From: Puffinus mauretanicus
Lineage: Eukaryota > Chordata > Aves > Procellariiformes > Procellariidae
NCBI GenBank assembly: GCA_023333565.1
Contig: JAJKFH010000948.1
Location: 1,116,001 to 1,180,000, forward strand
Length of the DNA stretch: 64,000 nucleotides
Reading direction: 5' to 3'
Part shown: positions 27,037 through 38,691 of the stretch, one piece after another
Layout of the letters: each line of letters opens with the position of its first letter
Position numbering within the stretch: position 1 is the first letter of the stretch
Made by a program: the position numbers and the translations under genes
The notes under the pieces: model-generated
Told to the model about the DNA's origin: nothing
What the model saw: only the letters and a program-made list of their open reading frames with translations
The model's database searches: none

Positions 27037-27888
27037 TCAAAAACTTACTGAGGGAGCACTCGATCCCCTCGTCCAGATCGTGATAAAGATATTGAACAGG
27101 ACCGGCCCCAAAACTGAGCCCTGGGGAACACCGCTCGTGACCGGCCGCCAACTGGATTTAACTCCGTTGACCACAACTCTCTGGGCTCGGCCGTCCAGCC
27201 AGTTTTTTACCCAGCAAAGAGTGCACCTGTCTAAGCCGTGAGCCGCCAGCTTCTCTAGGAGAATGCTGTGGGAGACAGTGTCAAAGGCTTTACTGAAGTC
27301 CAGGTAGACCACATCCACAGCCTTTCCCTCATCCACGAGGCGGGTCACCTGGTCACAGAAGGAGATCAGGTTGGTCAAGCAGGACCTGCCTTCCATGAAC
27401 CCGTGCTGGCTGGGTCTGATCCCCTGGTTGTCCCGGACATGGCTCGTGAGCGCCCTCAAAACGAACCACTCCATAATCTTCCCCGGCACCAAGGTCAGAC
27501 TGACCGGCCTGTAGTTCCCCAGATCCTCCTTCCAGCCCTTCTTGATGGGCGTCACATTGGCAAGCCTCCAGTCATCCGGGACCTCCCCTGTTAACCGGGA
27601 CTGCTGGTAAATGATGGAGAGTGGCTTGGCAAGCTCCTCCGCCAGCTCCCTCAGCACGCTCAGGTGGATCCCATCCGGCCCCATAGACTTGTGAGCGTCC
27701 AGGTGGCATAGCAGGTCATTAACGGCTTCCTCTTGGATTATGGGAGGTTTATCCTGCTCGCCGTCCCCGTCTTCCAGCTCAGGGGGCTGAGTACCCTGAG
27801 GACCTTGGTGGTATCCTCGTCCTTGGTGGCAACGTTCCCCCCGCATCCAATAGAGGATGGAGATTCTCCTTGGCTCTCCTTTTGTCAT
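27037..27888 (-). pseudogene. CR1 reverse-transcriptase core, broken before FADD
   Basis: A 283-codon frame with the fingers and palm of a LINE reverse transcriptase: [19 protein letters not shown], the first catalytic Asp in [15 protein letters not shown], and [16 protein letters not shown]. The frame is lost right after FNIF. At about 27036-27044 a small deletion removes part of the FADD codons (compare the intact motif at 37945-37956). The enzyme is therefore dead in this copy. Confidence 0.92.
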
Positions 27889-28468
27889 TAATATACTTAT
27901 AAAAGCATTTTTTGTTGTCTCTCACGACAGTGGCCAGGTTGAGTTCTAGCCGGGCTTTTGCCTTTCTAATATTCTCTCTGCACGACCTAACGAGATCCCT
28001 GTACTCTTCTTGAGTTGCCTGCCCCTTCTTCCACAAGTGATAAACTCTCCTTTTTATCCTGAGTCCCAGCCAGAGCTCCCCATTCAGCCAGGCCACTCGT
28101 CTTCCCTGCCTCTTCTTTTTATGGCATATGGGGACAGCCCGCTCCTGCGCCTTTAAGACTTCCTTCTTGAAGAAGGTCCAGGCTTCCTGGACCCCTTTGC
28201 CCTTCAGGACTGTTTCCCAAGGGACCCTCTCGACCAGTGTCCTGAGCAGGCCAAAGTCTGCCCTCTGGAAGTCCATGGTAGCAGTTTTGCTGGCCCCCTG
28301 CCTTACTTCACTAAGTATTGAGTATTCTATCATTTCATGGTCGCTAAGCCCAAGCTGGCCTCCGACTACCACATCTCCCACCCTTGCTATGTACCATAGT
28401 CTGATGAACGTAGACGCCAATTCAATCTGTGTGTATCTCAAAGTTGCAGAATAAAAAGAGATCCTCAC
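27779..28468 (-). pseudogene. CR1 endonuclease C-terminus and linker
   Basis: A 229-codon frame that includes the last part of the apurinic-type endonuclease domain (WYIARVGDVVVGGQLGLSDH, with the SDH motif) and the linker toward the reverse transcriptase (RENIRKAKARLELNLATVV, then [20 protein letters not shown]). The first residues, before about 28440, are flanking DNA. It overlaps the downstream frame because of a frameshift. Confidence 0.88.
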
Positions 28469-31400
28469 CCTCGTTTGGGCTCTCAGGTGGTCTGTGCAAA
28501 ATCAGAGTCATAGGCAGGAGGAATTTAAAGCAGAGAAGATAGGTTATAGAAGGTCAGAAGTAGGAGAGTTTACTGAGGCAGAGGTAGATCTCGCATGACA
28601 TTTGATTCCTTTTTACTGAACTTGCATATGACCCACATTGCTGCTGTGAAGGGCAGTGTTTCTTCCTGATGATCTGTGGGCTCTCCGGCACTGCTTCTTC
28701 ACTTAAAGCCCAGTCATTTGTGACTTTTGACATTTCTGTATGAGCGCTGATCCTCTTAGACAACAAATGGGAAAGGAATGATTTGGGAGATAATGAAAGA
28801 AAGCAAAAGGAAATGGGAGGAACGGAGACTGTATGCCAAGATCAGAAGGAAGAACAAGAGCAACGACAGCTGTCCTGGGGAAGGCATTAGTGTGGCAGTT
28901 CTCAGAGTGAGAATATTTTATTTCGTTCTAGGGTAGTATGCTGCTGTAACCATATTCTCCAGGTCATAGACCTGAACATAAAAAAATTGTAATTCTGCCC
29001 TCTACAATAAACAAATTTACTGAGGAGAAAAGAAACACAAAATATTTGGGTTTTGATCATATTCTCTTGTCCAAAGCTGCACTTCTGAATTAAATGTGTA
29101 TGTAGGCATGGGGGAAGGAGGCCTCCAGTTATGTTTTTTTTCTTCTCTTTTATCTTTGGGGAGGTGATAGCAAGTGACTCAGTCTACAGATGCCAGACCC
29201 GGCACAGTGGCAGGAAGAAATAGTAGTCTGTACGAGAAGCACATGCTAAATGCATACCTGATTTTTGTCTCATGCAGGAAAAAGATGGCAAGCCAAATGC
29301 AATGTATCATGAATTATACTGAATCTGTTGGCTGCCAGTTAGACAAGTGATATAGAGTTGTACTAACTGATCTATAAAGTGATACCAACTTATTTACGTG
29401 CGTAAAATGATCTCACTGCTTCTTCTTTTCTTCCTCTTAGTACATTTTTCCAGCTTCTGTGCTCCAGAAAATCATTTGTTTTTTCACTCAGTGACTAACT
29501 AATACAGCCGCTGATTTTTTTCTGGGCACTTCTTGGACCATATTTTGACCTTGAAACTTGCTGTCATTGTAGTTGAGATTTTGCATCCAGCAGTCGCCAG
29601 TGGAAACACTGCTTGTTACGTTCTTCAGTTGATCTGGTTATCACTTAATTGTGAGACAAAACTGACTCTTGGCAAAGGTTTAATTAATCTTTGGATGTAA
29701 CTCCACTTTAGGTTGTTTGGAAAAAAAGTGGTAGTCAAATTAGAAATTTTTTTGATATCAAAAAGGTTAAATTTTAATGACAATTAAAATTGTCATTTAA
29801 TAAAAGTTTTTTTCTGACAAATACTCTTACATACAGTAAATCCTGACAGGCTTGTTTATACCAAGAAAGGAGAAAAATATAAACAGTTATATGAAATGAT
29901 TATATTAAGAATTGAGAGATTAGTCAGAAGACTTTAACACACAGACATGATCTGTTACACTCAAAATCTTGTTGTGGACAAAGGGGAATGCACTGAGCTA
30001 AGCATTTATGGTTCATCTAATTAGTTTTGACTGTCTAATAAAATTAAGTCCATATTATCTACTTATTAAAGTTTTGTTAATAATATGGTTAAAAACTTTT
30101 ATATAAACTTCTTACTAAGTCCCCCTGTTATTTGGTGTTATGCTCTCCCTTCCAGTACTTCTCCGGGTCTTAAGGTTGACTATTCAGTCTTCCTCAGGAA
30201 GGGGGAGAAGGCTTTAACAGTAATTAGCATCTTGGTTTCTCCACCTCCTCTACAGTTTTGGAGTCTGCTTGAGGCTACTTTTTTGTATTTTCTTTAGGTT
30301 GCTTACTCGCTGTTCCTCACCACTTCCCAGGCAAAGTCTGGGAGCCACACGCTGCCTCCCCCAGCCCCGCGACCCCGGAGGGGCTGCTTGTCCCGCAGTG
30401 ACTACGTAGGGGTGCCAGCCCCCTGCCCTGGGCGCTCCCAGAGCAAAGCCAACGCAGGGAGGCCACAGGCACGTGGCCACCAGGCAATTGCTGCCACAGC
30501 TAAAACCAGCTCTTGCCAAGGCAGGGCGAGACCCGTGCTGAGACCCCGTGCTGCCAGCTGCCCACCAAGCCTCTGGCCTTCTGCTAGCGATGGCAAAAAT
30601 CATATTTACTGGGCTGCAGAACAGAGCATCCCAAACATTTGTCTTGTAATTGGTAGCGACTCACAAGAGATGTTACAGTCTTTCGAGACTTCACGTGAGT
30701 AAGAGCTGATCTCAGTATGTGTTTGCAGTGTTGGATCTTTAATATTTACTATTGCTGGCACATAGAAGATTGCGTAATGCAGTTTTGGTCAGACAGCTAC
30801 CTAAAATATTTATCAGTGTGAGAGTGTGGTCCTTTGTGTTCAGAACAAATGTTCTTTGATATTTTTAAATTATTTAAAAACTTTGCATGAGTGAATCAGA
30901 AATCTAATCAGTCGTCTGACACTGGTTTGTGATGCTGCTTATAAATCACAGTAAGAATAGAAGTGAAGAGCAAATGCTAAAAGGTATGATTTTTCAGAGG
31001 TCAAAATCCAGAGAAGTAAGAAGGAATGCAGACTCGGTTTATTGTTATATTCACCTAGACTCAGTTAAGACCTGCAGATATTCATGCATATGTGCTTTAT
31101 TAAATGAATGCGATACATATCTGAAACCCATAGTTTTTAACACATAGAATTTTAAAACAGACTGGGGCAATGATGGACTTTATTGCTTTTTAAACTGCTT
31201 TAAACACAGTAAAGTGTAGTACAATCTGATAAACTGAAATCAATAACCCTTGCTGTGAATGTGCATTTATAATAGCCAGACTTTGAAAGCTTGTTTTCTA
31301 GGGACTACTGCTGTAAAGTGTGTTCTGCACTAATAAAATTATTTTTTTACTGTACTACGTCACATAGAAAACTTTAATGGCTGTTTTCAAGTTCTTTTCA

Positions 31401-31564
31401 CTGTACTATATGCAATTTAGGAAACTCCAGTCAAAGTACTCCCACATTCTGAGGCTTCCTTGAAAACAGCCAGCATGGGATGAAGATTTGTTCACTGAAT
31501 GACACCAAGTAGGTAGAATTGCTAGTATGATTTTTAGTAACTCATTTTCCTTTTGCCTTTGCAG
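28441..31564 (+). other. SEMA5A: SEMA5A long intron, last part
   Basis: Intron up to the acceptor ttttgcctttgcag (ends 31564). Mostly AT-rich, but about 30310-30600 is GC-rich with several CpGs (see findings). The GC-rich stretch is open on both strands, without recognisable protein content. Confidence 0.65.
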
Positions 31565-31772
31565 ACTATGGCACTATTAAGAAAGTGCTTGCCCCAATGA
31601 ACCAGACTTCAAGCAGCTGCCTGCTCGAGGAAATTGAGCTCCTGCCGAAAAGTCAGCGAGAGCCCATTAGGAGCCTTCAGATCCTGCACAGCCAGAGTGT
31701 CCTTTTTGTGGGCCTTCAGGAACACGTGGTTAAGGTCCCCCTGAAGAGATGTCTCTTTTACAAAACATACAG
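31565..31772 (+). CDS. SEMA5A: SEMA5A exon, end of Sema domain into PSI
   Basis: The 208-base exon begins DYGTIKKVLAPMNQTSSSCL, continues LLPKSQREPIRSLQILHSQS and ends VPLKRCLFYKTY plus two bases. It closes the beta-propeller (SVLFVGLQEHVVKVPLKRC) and supplies the first cysteine of the PSI domain. NQT is an N-glycosylation sequon. QTSSSCLLEEIEL and REPIRSLQILHSQSVLFVGL are characteristic of class 5 semaphorins and closest to SEMA5A. The acceptor is excellent; the donor is CAG/GTATGA. Phase 1 in, phase 2 out; AG/T gives Ser in the next exon (YRS-ACIGSQDPYCGWD). Confidence 0.97.
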
Positions 31773-34700
31773 GTATGAAGAATCAGCTAGTTTGAATTGA
31801 TTGGAGAAAAATGCTTGCGGGGGGTTGCGGAAAATGGGAAGGAAAAATGACTAAGTAGGAATCCAAATTAATTACCTCCCTCAGCAATGACTTTCTATGT
31901 ACGCTGTTTTTCAGAAGTGTCTCTGACTTCTTTTACTAACTTGTTAGGACTAGATGAGACTCTCAAGGAATTATATTGATATTTAGGTGTCATTAGACAA
32001 ATTCTGAATCCTGAAATGAAACAGTAAGAAATGATTTATATAGAAAACAAGTATCTGATAATGTGCAATAAAGCTTGAAACTTGGACAAATTTAAGTTGG
32101 GGGTTTTTTTAAGCTGTATTATAACTGAGTAAACAATGTCTCTGTGGGTTGAGAAAGAAAACTGGATTGGATGAACTGAGAGCTAAGACTAGTTGGAAAA
32201 GTGGCTATTTAAAGGTAGTGCTGGATCAGGAAAACATAATAAATGTAAATATCGTACTAGGTGAAAGTGTTACACAACTAACAGTTGTTCGATCGAACAA
32301 GGAAAATAACTTACAAATCATCACTTGGTTTTAGACTGTATTATGTTAGTTAAGGAATTTAAAGTTCAGCATACAACTTTTTCTATAGGTTATCTGAAAG
32401 TACTTCTGGGTTGCGAAATACATGTTATTAGAGATTGCTAATTTCATCTAATTGGTTGTATCTTCCCTTTGATATAAGTGTGGTACAGTAATTCAGTACA
32501 ACTGTTCTGTTTTACGTTGCCTTTCTTGGCTGCTACACTCAGGATCGCAGAGACGTTATTTGTGCAGCAGACAGAGATGATACCTCCCGTGAAAGGCAGC
32601 GACCATTTGCAGGTGGGGATGTTTCTGGGTGTCAGAGGGAACACGCGCGCGGTCACAGCAGGGAGGTGACCACAGGACGCGGGTGTAGAGCTGCGGCTCG
32701 GAGGCAGTGGAAGGACTTTTCCGAGGGACCTGGCTCTGTGTGGGGATTGGTGCTATGCAGGAGGCCAGTGAAAGGCTACTGCGTTGAGAACAAGACTGAA
32801 GGAAAAGCTGTGCCCTGGGAAACTGGAGTAGACCAGGGAAGGGGAGTTTCTCCTTATTTACAGTTCTTTACCAGCCCCTTTTGTTTATGTAGCATATTTT
32901 AGGTATTTTCTACTAAAATAGCAGCGATAGGACACTCAAAGCCCCATTGGAGGTTCTGCAAAGCTCACTTTAAGGAAAAGTTATATATAGGCAAGTCTCT
33001 GCCTCAAGCTGTTGGTTGGTTTAGGGGCCAACATAGGACCAAGTTTCACCTTTCTTTGGTTTAGCGAGTTGAAACGGGATGTGTGGTGGTCCTGTAAGCC
33101 TTTTTGTTTTGTTTCCTCCTTTTCGTGAAGTGAAGGACTTGTATTTTGGGAGAGGGAGGGGTGCATGCATGTATATCTGGAGAAGGAAAAATATAATGAC
33201 ATATTCTTGTGCTTCTCTCTTTTCTTGAATATGACATGATTATGCCGTTCTGGTTGTACAAGACATTAAACATGTTTTCCTAAGTAGATGTGTTTATTTC
33301 AGAAAGGGAGATTGGGCTGGTATCCTCTGTTTTCTTAGGGACTCTCTAAACACAGAGAGCTCAATAATACGGGTGTCCCGTATTTACACCAAATCTACAC
33401 TCTGCTTGAAACATTTCAAGGCTGGAGCCTTATTATGTAATTAGTGAGATGTGATCTCCAAAATCTAGAGGTGAGACTTACAGAGCACCTGCTTAACTGG
33501 TACCTGTGCTTCTGTCAGGACAATTGCCGAGGCCGATCAGTGCTACCCTGACTGCAGGACACAGACGTGCTTCTGCCCTCGCAGGGTGGGACCGCTGTCT
33601 AAAATCATAGACCCCATACACGGCTGCAGGCTAGGCATTCTCCTCCCTTTTTGAGCAGTCGGGTCTAACTGACTAGATTTTAAGAGTGTTTTAAAAAAAA
33701 AAAAAAGTGGTGGTGCTGTTCCCATTTTACTGAGTAGAACAGTAGTTAAATGACTCAAATCCTGCTGAATTGATAATTTATTCCTCTGCCCAGAGGTATG
33801 TGAAGTCTCATTTTCCACTGGAAGGACTTACTTAAAAGGAGATAAAATTATTACTTGTGGGGTTTTTCAGTCTTGTCTTTTGTAGTTGTATCACTTTGCC
33901 TGGAATTATTAAAGATCCATTGCACCAAAAGGGTTACCATCCATGCTTTCTTCCTGGTTAAAGAGTTTACCAGCAATTCTAGCTCTGTTTTGTGAGAAAG
34001 GAGAGGATTTACAGCTGTGAACTAGATGAAATAAGACATTTCTTCATCATCTATCATTAGAGACTCAGATGGTTTGGAAAACGCAGACATAATCTTTCTC
34101 TCACCTATCACTTACTTTTGGCTTGACTAGTTTTTTCTTGGTTTATGCTGGATTTCAAGCATATCTGGTTCTCTACAGGTGGAGAGAGTGTAGGTACCTT
34201 ACTTGGGGCTATAAATTTCACTAGGTAATGAAACATCTGAAACTTAATCACTGCATTGCTGGGTGCTTTAATACTCATGTTCTTGTTATATGTTGCCAAC
34301 TATTACTTCTATACTATAGCAATGGGTAAATAGAGTAATGAGTAAACCTTACCTAAGGAAAATGCCTTGGGGCATTGTGATTCTTTTTTTTGGATTATTT
34401 TAATTTTATCTATTCACATTTATCATACTTAGGGCTGTATAGCTGTGCCAAGGTTATATTCTGAACTTCCATCAATAATAACTAGAGTTTCTTCCCCAGA
34501 TCAAGGGCATGTGTAGTCTTTAATATCTACTTCACATAATTTTTGAGAAATAGAGCATGTTTGTGTATAAATAACAGCCTTAAAAAACCCAAAAGGCTGA
34601 AGATGTATGAGCTCATCTGTCCTGCCTTTTTGTGTCAATGGCAGAGTGCTCACCATCTAATCTTTTCTAATCTTTTTGTTTAGGTTTATTGCAAGGGTTT

Positions 34701-37068
34701 CAGACAATGCAACTTCAGTCTCTCTGCTCAGCAGACTGTTCCACAAGCTAATATCTCTATGTCAAGATAATTGTCTTAAGATTGTCTATTTTTCATTTTT
34801 ATTTCATTATTCCTTGTTCTATCTTCACGTACCAGCCTCTGAAGCATGTGGTTATTGCTTTTATTTGTAGTTTATTATGTCTCCTTGATTATCACTCTGA
34901 TACGCTGTACATATTTAGCTAATTCGTATTTCCTTATAAATCTGTTCCTCCAGCACTTTCTTGTGGTGGAGTCCTCTGTGACATGATGTTGTCTCTGACA
35001 GACATTCCCTGTGATTCAGGACAGTCCTGTTCTACCAGCTCATGGCTCCGCTCCCACAGACCCTGTTAGCGAAGGACCTTGAAAATATTGTTTTACATTT
35101 GGAGACTAAATTTGATTTTTTTTTTTTTCGTGTTCTAGGTGCAGTTCAGTGCACTTCATTGCTGTGACAGCAGACCATACCACAGGCAGAGCCTCTTGTC
35201 ACACCTGTAGTTTGGGTTGCTCAGCACTTTCCATTACACCATCATGTTTTCGTTGTTTATGAGTTGCCCCTGTTAGTTATTTGGATTGACAGTTTTCATG
35301 GAGGGGGTCTCCCACAGACTTCTGCCGATGGCTGAATAGTTTAGAACATCCTGTCACAATCCTGCTGTTTTCAGGAATCAGCTAGGGAAAAATAGTTTGG
35401 GCCATGTGAATTCTTAGAGTCTTCCAAAAAGCCCTGGTGTCTTCATGCTCCAGGAGGAAACCACAGAGCAGTTACCTTAGTTCTGCTCTCCCTGGGGAAA
35501 ATCCTTAAGATTTAACCAGGTTATTATCACCTGGGTATTGTAATTCACACATGTTTATCAAACTTTTCGGAAGACCATCAACATTATTCACTGTAGCTAT
35601 TATTTTCACTAAGAATTCTCGAACTCTCTGTACTTCTTCGGAGTTGAATAGGCCAAGCATAAAGCACAACTGACTTTTGTATATCCGCTAATTAAATGTA
35701 ATGCGAGATAAATAGAATGATTATCATGAGAAGATAACTATTAAATTCCCTAAAGTTGCAGTGTTTGCTATTTACTTTGAAGGCCCTAAGCATCTGTAAT
35801 AAGGAGTAAGATCTATAAAGACTCCATCCCCTGAAACAAAAAACCAGTCAGCTTTCTTTTATTGGCAGCTGTAGCCTTCAAAAGGAACCTTGGATGGCAG
35901 TGATTTCTCTGAGGCAAATTTGTCGATGTAATAATTGGTACTGGAGTTTTCAGTGCATCAGTATTGAAAGTAGGGTTAATGAAAGGTTGTATCAGCCCAA
36001 TGTTCTGCAAAATCTTACCAAGCAAGGGTCAAGAATTGGTATTTCTGATGGAAGATAGGTTTCACACACTTAGAAAGCTTGAAAACTAATCTTACTATGA
36101 TGTTATGTCTAAGTAATAGTGCCATCTGCTAAAAGCTGAAGTCACTACAAATAGTGACTTCTCTGGTGTTAAAAAACAACTTTTGGAAATTTTTGAGTAT
36201 TGTTTTTTACATTATATGCTTAAAATATTATTGGATCACAAGATTGTTTTGCTAAGTAATGTTATCATAGCTATTCTACTGTAACCCTGACTTTTCTCTC
36301 TCTGTACTCCATCATTTTTATTTTGGCTTCGTTGTTAACCATGAGATACGCAATCTGTACATATACAAAAGATAACTGTAGCAGCACAGTAATAAGAGGG
36401 GTACTGGATTAACTAACAGAAGAAAACAATTACTGCAAATTTGGTTGTGCTTTATTTCATTCCTAGAACTTATTGGATTAAGTATTTCAACCACTGTTGC
36501 ATTCCTTTATTTTTCCTTGGCTATAGACGTTGCTTCCTCAGAAGTACTCTCGCACTTAGTACAAACCTGTTTTCCTGGGAAGAAAACACTGTGGCTATCA
36601 TTACATAGCAGAATAATGATTCCTGTATACTAATATTGTACAAGTTAACAACCAGTAATGTGGTCTAAACTATTACTAGGTGTTAATGTGTCCAGAAGGG
36701 CTTGCCAACACATGGAATTGAAATTGCTGTTTTGAAATAATCATTCCAGAATAGTTATTTTTGGATATCCAGGTGGATTTCCTTATATCAAAATATGCAA
36801 GCTTTACTCCAGTTTAAATCGGAGAAACACACTGCTACATTAGAATGTAGAGGCCTAATCTGAATTAGTAATTCCAGAGTAATATTCCAGAATCAGAATC
36901 TTCATGAATTTCCCAAACTAGGATAAACCGTAATCCTGGTGGGAAGACTAGATTATAAGCACATTTTAAAAATGTGAAGTCTTTTTTTAGATATTAGATA
37001 CACTGCAAAATTATCTTCAATTGGTATGAACTTATAAGAACACTAATAAAGTCAGCAAAACTATGAAA
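31773..37068 (+). other. SEMA5A: SEMA5A intron C-D, first part
   Basis: Start of a 13.9-kb GT-AG intron. It holds a GC- and CpG-rich patch at about 32560-32850, a 16-bp palindrome at 32285-32300, an A14 run at 33693-33706 and a T-run near 35117. No gene was recognised. Confidence 0.65.
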
Positions 37069-37148
37069 TAGAATCATAGAATCATTAAGGTTGGAAAAGA
37101 CCTCTAAGATCATCGAGTCCAACCATCAACCTAACACCACCATGCCCA

Positions 37149-37646
37149 CTAAACCATGTCCCTAAGCGCCTCATCTACACGTCTTTTAAATACTTCCAGG
37201 GATGGTGACTCAACCACTTTCCTGGGCAGCCTGTTCCAAGGCCTGACCACTCTTTCAGTAAAGAAATTTTTCCTAATGTCCAATCTAAACCTTCCTTGGC
37301 GCAACTTGAGGCCATTTCCTCTCGTCCTATCGCTAGTTACTTGGGAGAAGAGACCAACCCCCACCTCGCTACAACCTCCTCCTTTCAGGTAGTTGTAGAA
37401 CATGATGAGGTCTCCCCTCAGCCTCCTCTTCTCCAGACTAAACAACCCCAGTTCCCCCAGCCGCTCCTCATAAGGCTTGTGCTCCAGACCCTTCACCAGC
37501 TTCATTGCCCTTCTCTGGACACGCTCCAACACCTCCGTGTCTTTCTTGTAGTGAGGGGCCCAAAACTGAACACAGTATTCGAGGTGCGGCCTCACCAGGG
37601 CCGAGTACAGGGGCACGATCACCTCCCCGCTACCTGCTGGCCACAC
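37149..37646 (-). pseudogene. CR1 reverse-transcriptase C-terminal region
   Basis: A 165-codon piece ending [11 protein letters not shown] at the CR1 stop. It is nearly the same as the 26248-26808 piece. It is separated from the catalytic core by a frame change near 37630-37646. Confidence 0.9.
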
Positions 37647-38472
37647 TATTTCTGATACAGGCCAGGATGCCGTTGGCCTTCTTGGCCACCTGGGCCCACT
37701 GCCAGCTCATGTTCAGCCGGCTGTTGACCAGCAGCCCCAGGTCCTTTTCCTCTGGGCAGCTTTCCAGCCACTCTTCCCCAAGCCTGTAGCGTTGCCTGGG
37801 GTTGTTGTGGCCGAAGTGCAGGACCCGGCACTTGGCCTTGTTGAACCTCATACAGTTGGCCTCGGCCCATCGATCCAGTCTGTCCAGGTCCCTCTGCAGA
37901 GCCTTCCTGCCCTCCAGCAGATCAACACTCCCGCCCAGCTTGGTGTCATCTGCAAACTTACTGAGGGAGCACTCGATCCCCTCATCCAGATCGTTGATAA
38001 AGATGTTGAACAGGCCCGGCCCCAGTACTGAGCCCTGGGGAACACCGCTCGTGACCGGCCACCAACTGGATTTAACTCCGTTGACCACAACTCTCTGGGC
38101 TCGGCCGTCCAGCCAGTTTTTTACCCAGCGAAGAGTGCACCTGTCTAAGCCGTGAGCCGCCAGCTTCTCTAGGAGAATCCTGTGGGAGACAGTGTCAAAG
38201 GCTTTACTGAAGTCCAGGTAGACCACATCCACAGCCTTTCCCTCATCCACGAGGTGGGTCACCTGGTCATAGAAAGAGATCAGGTTGGTCAAGCAGGACC
38301 TGCCTTCCATGAACCCGTCCTGGCTGGGTCTGATCCAGTGGTTGTCCCGGACATGGCTTGTGAGCGCCCTCAAAACGAACCACTCCATAATCTTCCCCGG
38401 CACCAAGGTCAGACTGACCGGCCTGTAGTTCCCCAGATCCTCCTTCCGGCCCTTCTTGTAGATGGGCATCAC
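37630..38472 (-). pseudogene. CR1 reverse-transcriptase core with intact FADD
   Basis: A 280-codon open stretch from [20 protein letters not shown] through [35 protein letters not shown] and [12 protein letters not shown] to RNSVASR. Both parts of the catalytic site (Asp in YLDFSKAFD, and FADD at 37945-37956) are present, making it the best-preserved core here. Upstream, a net loss of about 11 bases near 38480 relative to the 26-kb copy shifts the frame; downstream, the frame changes near 37640. It cannot encode a complete enzyme. Confidence 0.92.
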
Positions 38473-38691
38473 ATTGGCAAGCCAGGACCTCCCCTGTTAA
38501 CCAGGACTGCTGGTAAATGATGGAGAGTGGCTTGGCAAGCTCCTCTGCCAGCTCCCTCAGTACCGTCGGGTGGATCCCATCCGGCCCCATAGACTTGTGA
38601 GAGTCCAGGTGGCGTAGCAGGTCATTAACTGCTTCCTCTTGGATTATGGGGGGTTTATTCTGCTCGCCGTCCCTGTCTTCCAGCTCAGTTG

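Larger units (their letters stand above)
26168..28440 (-). mobile_element. CR1 LINE, 2.3 kb, 5'-truncated in endonuclease
   Basis: The longest CR1 in the window, antisense to SEMA5A. From its 3' end (26168) it carries the octamer tail and conserved terminus, the C-terminal protein region, the reverse-transcriptase core and, near 28200-28440, the C-terminal part of the endonuclease with the catalytic S-D-H motif (GGQLGLSDHEMIEYSI). The 5' half of the endonuclease, ORF1 and the promoter are missing. Several small indels split the frame. Close in sequence to the copy at 37069-38691. Confidence 0.96.
37069..38691 (-). mobile_element. CR1 LINE, 1.6 kb, 5'-truncated
   Basis: Antisense CR1, very similar to the 26168-28440 copy over the shared 3' 1.6 kb. 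It starts with the tail and terminus (AATCATTAAGGTTGGAAAAG) and runs to about 38691, where similarity stops inside the region before the reverse-transcriptase core. It keeps the catalytic FADD motif. Small indels near 37640 and near 38480 still break the frame. Confidence 0.95.
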
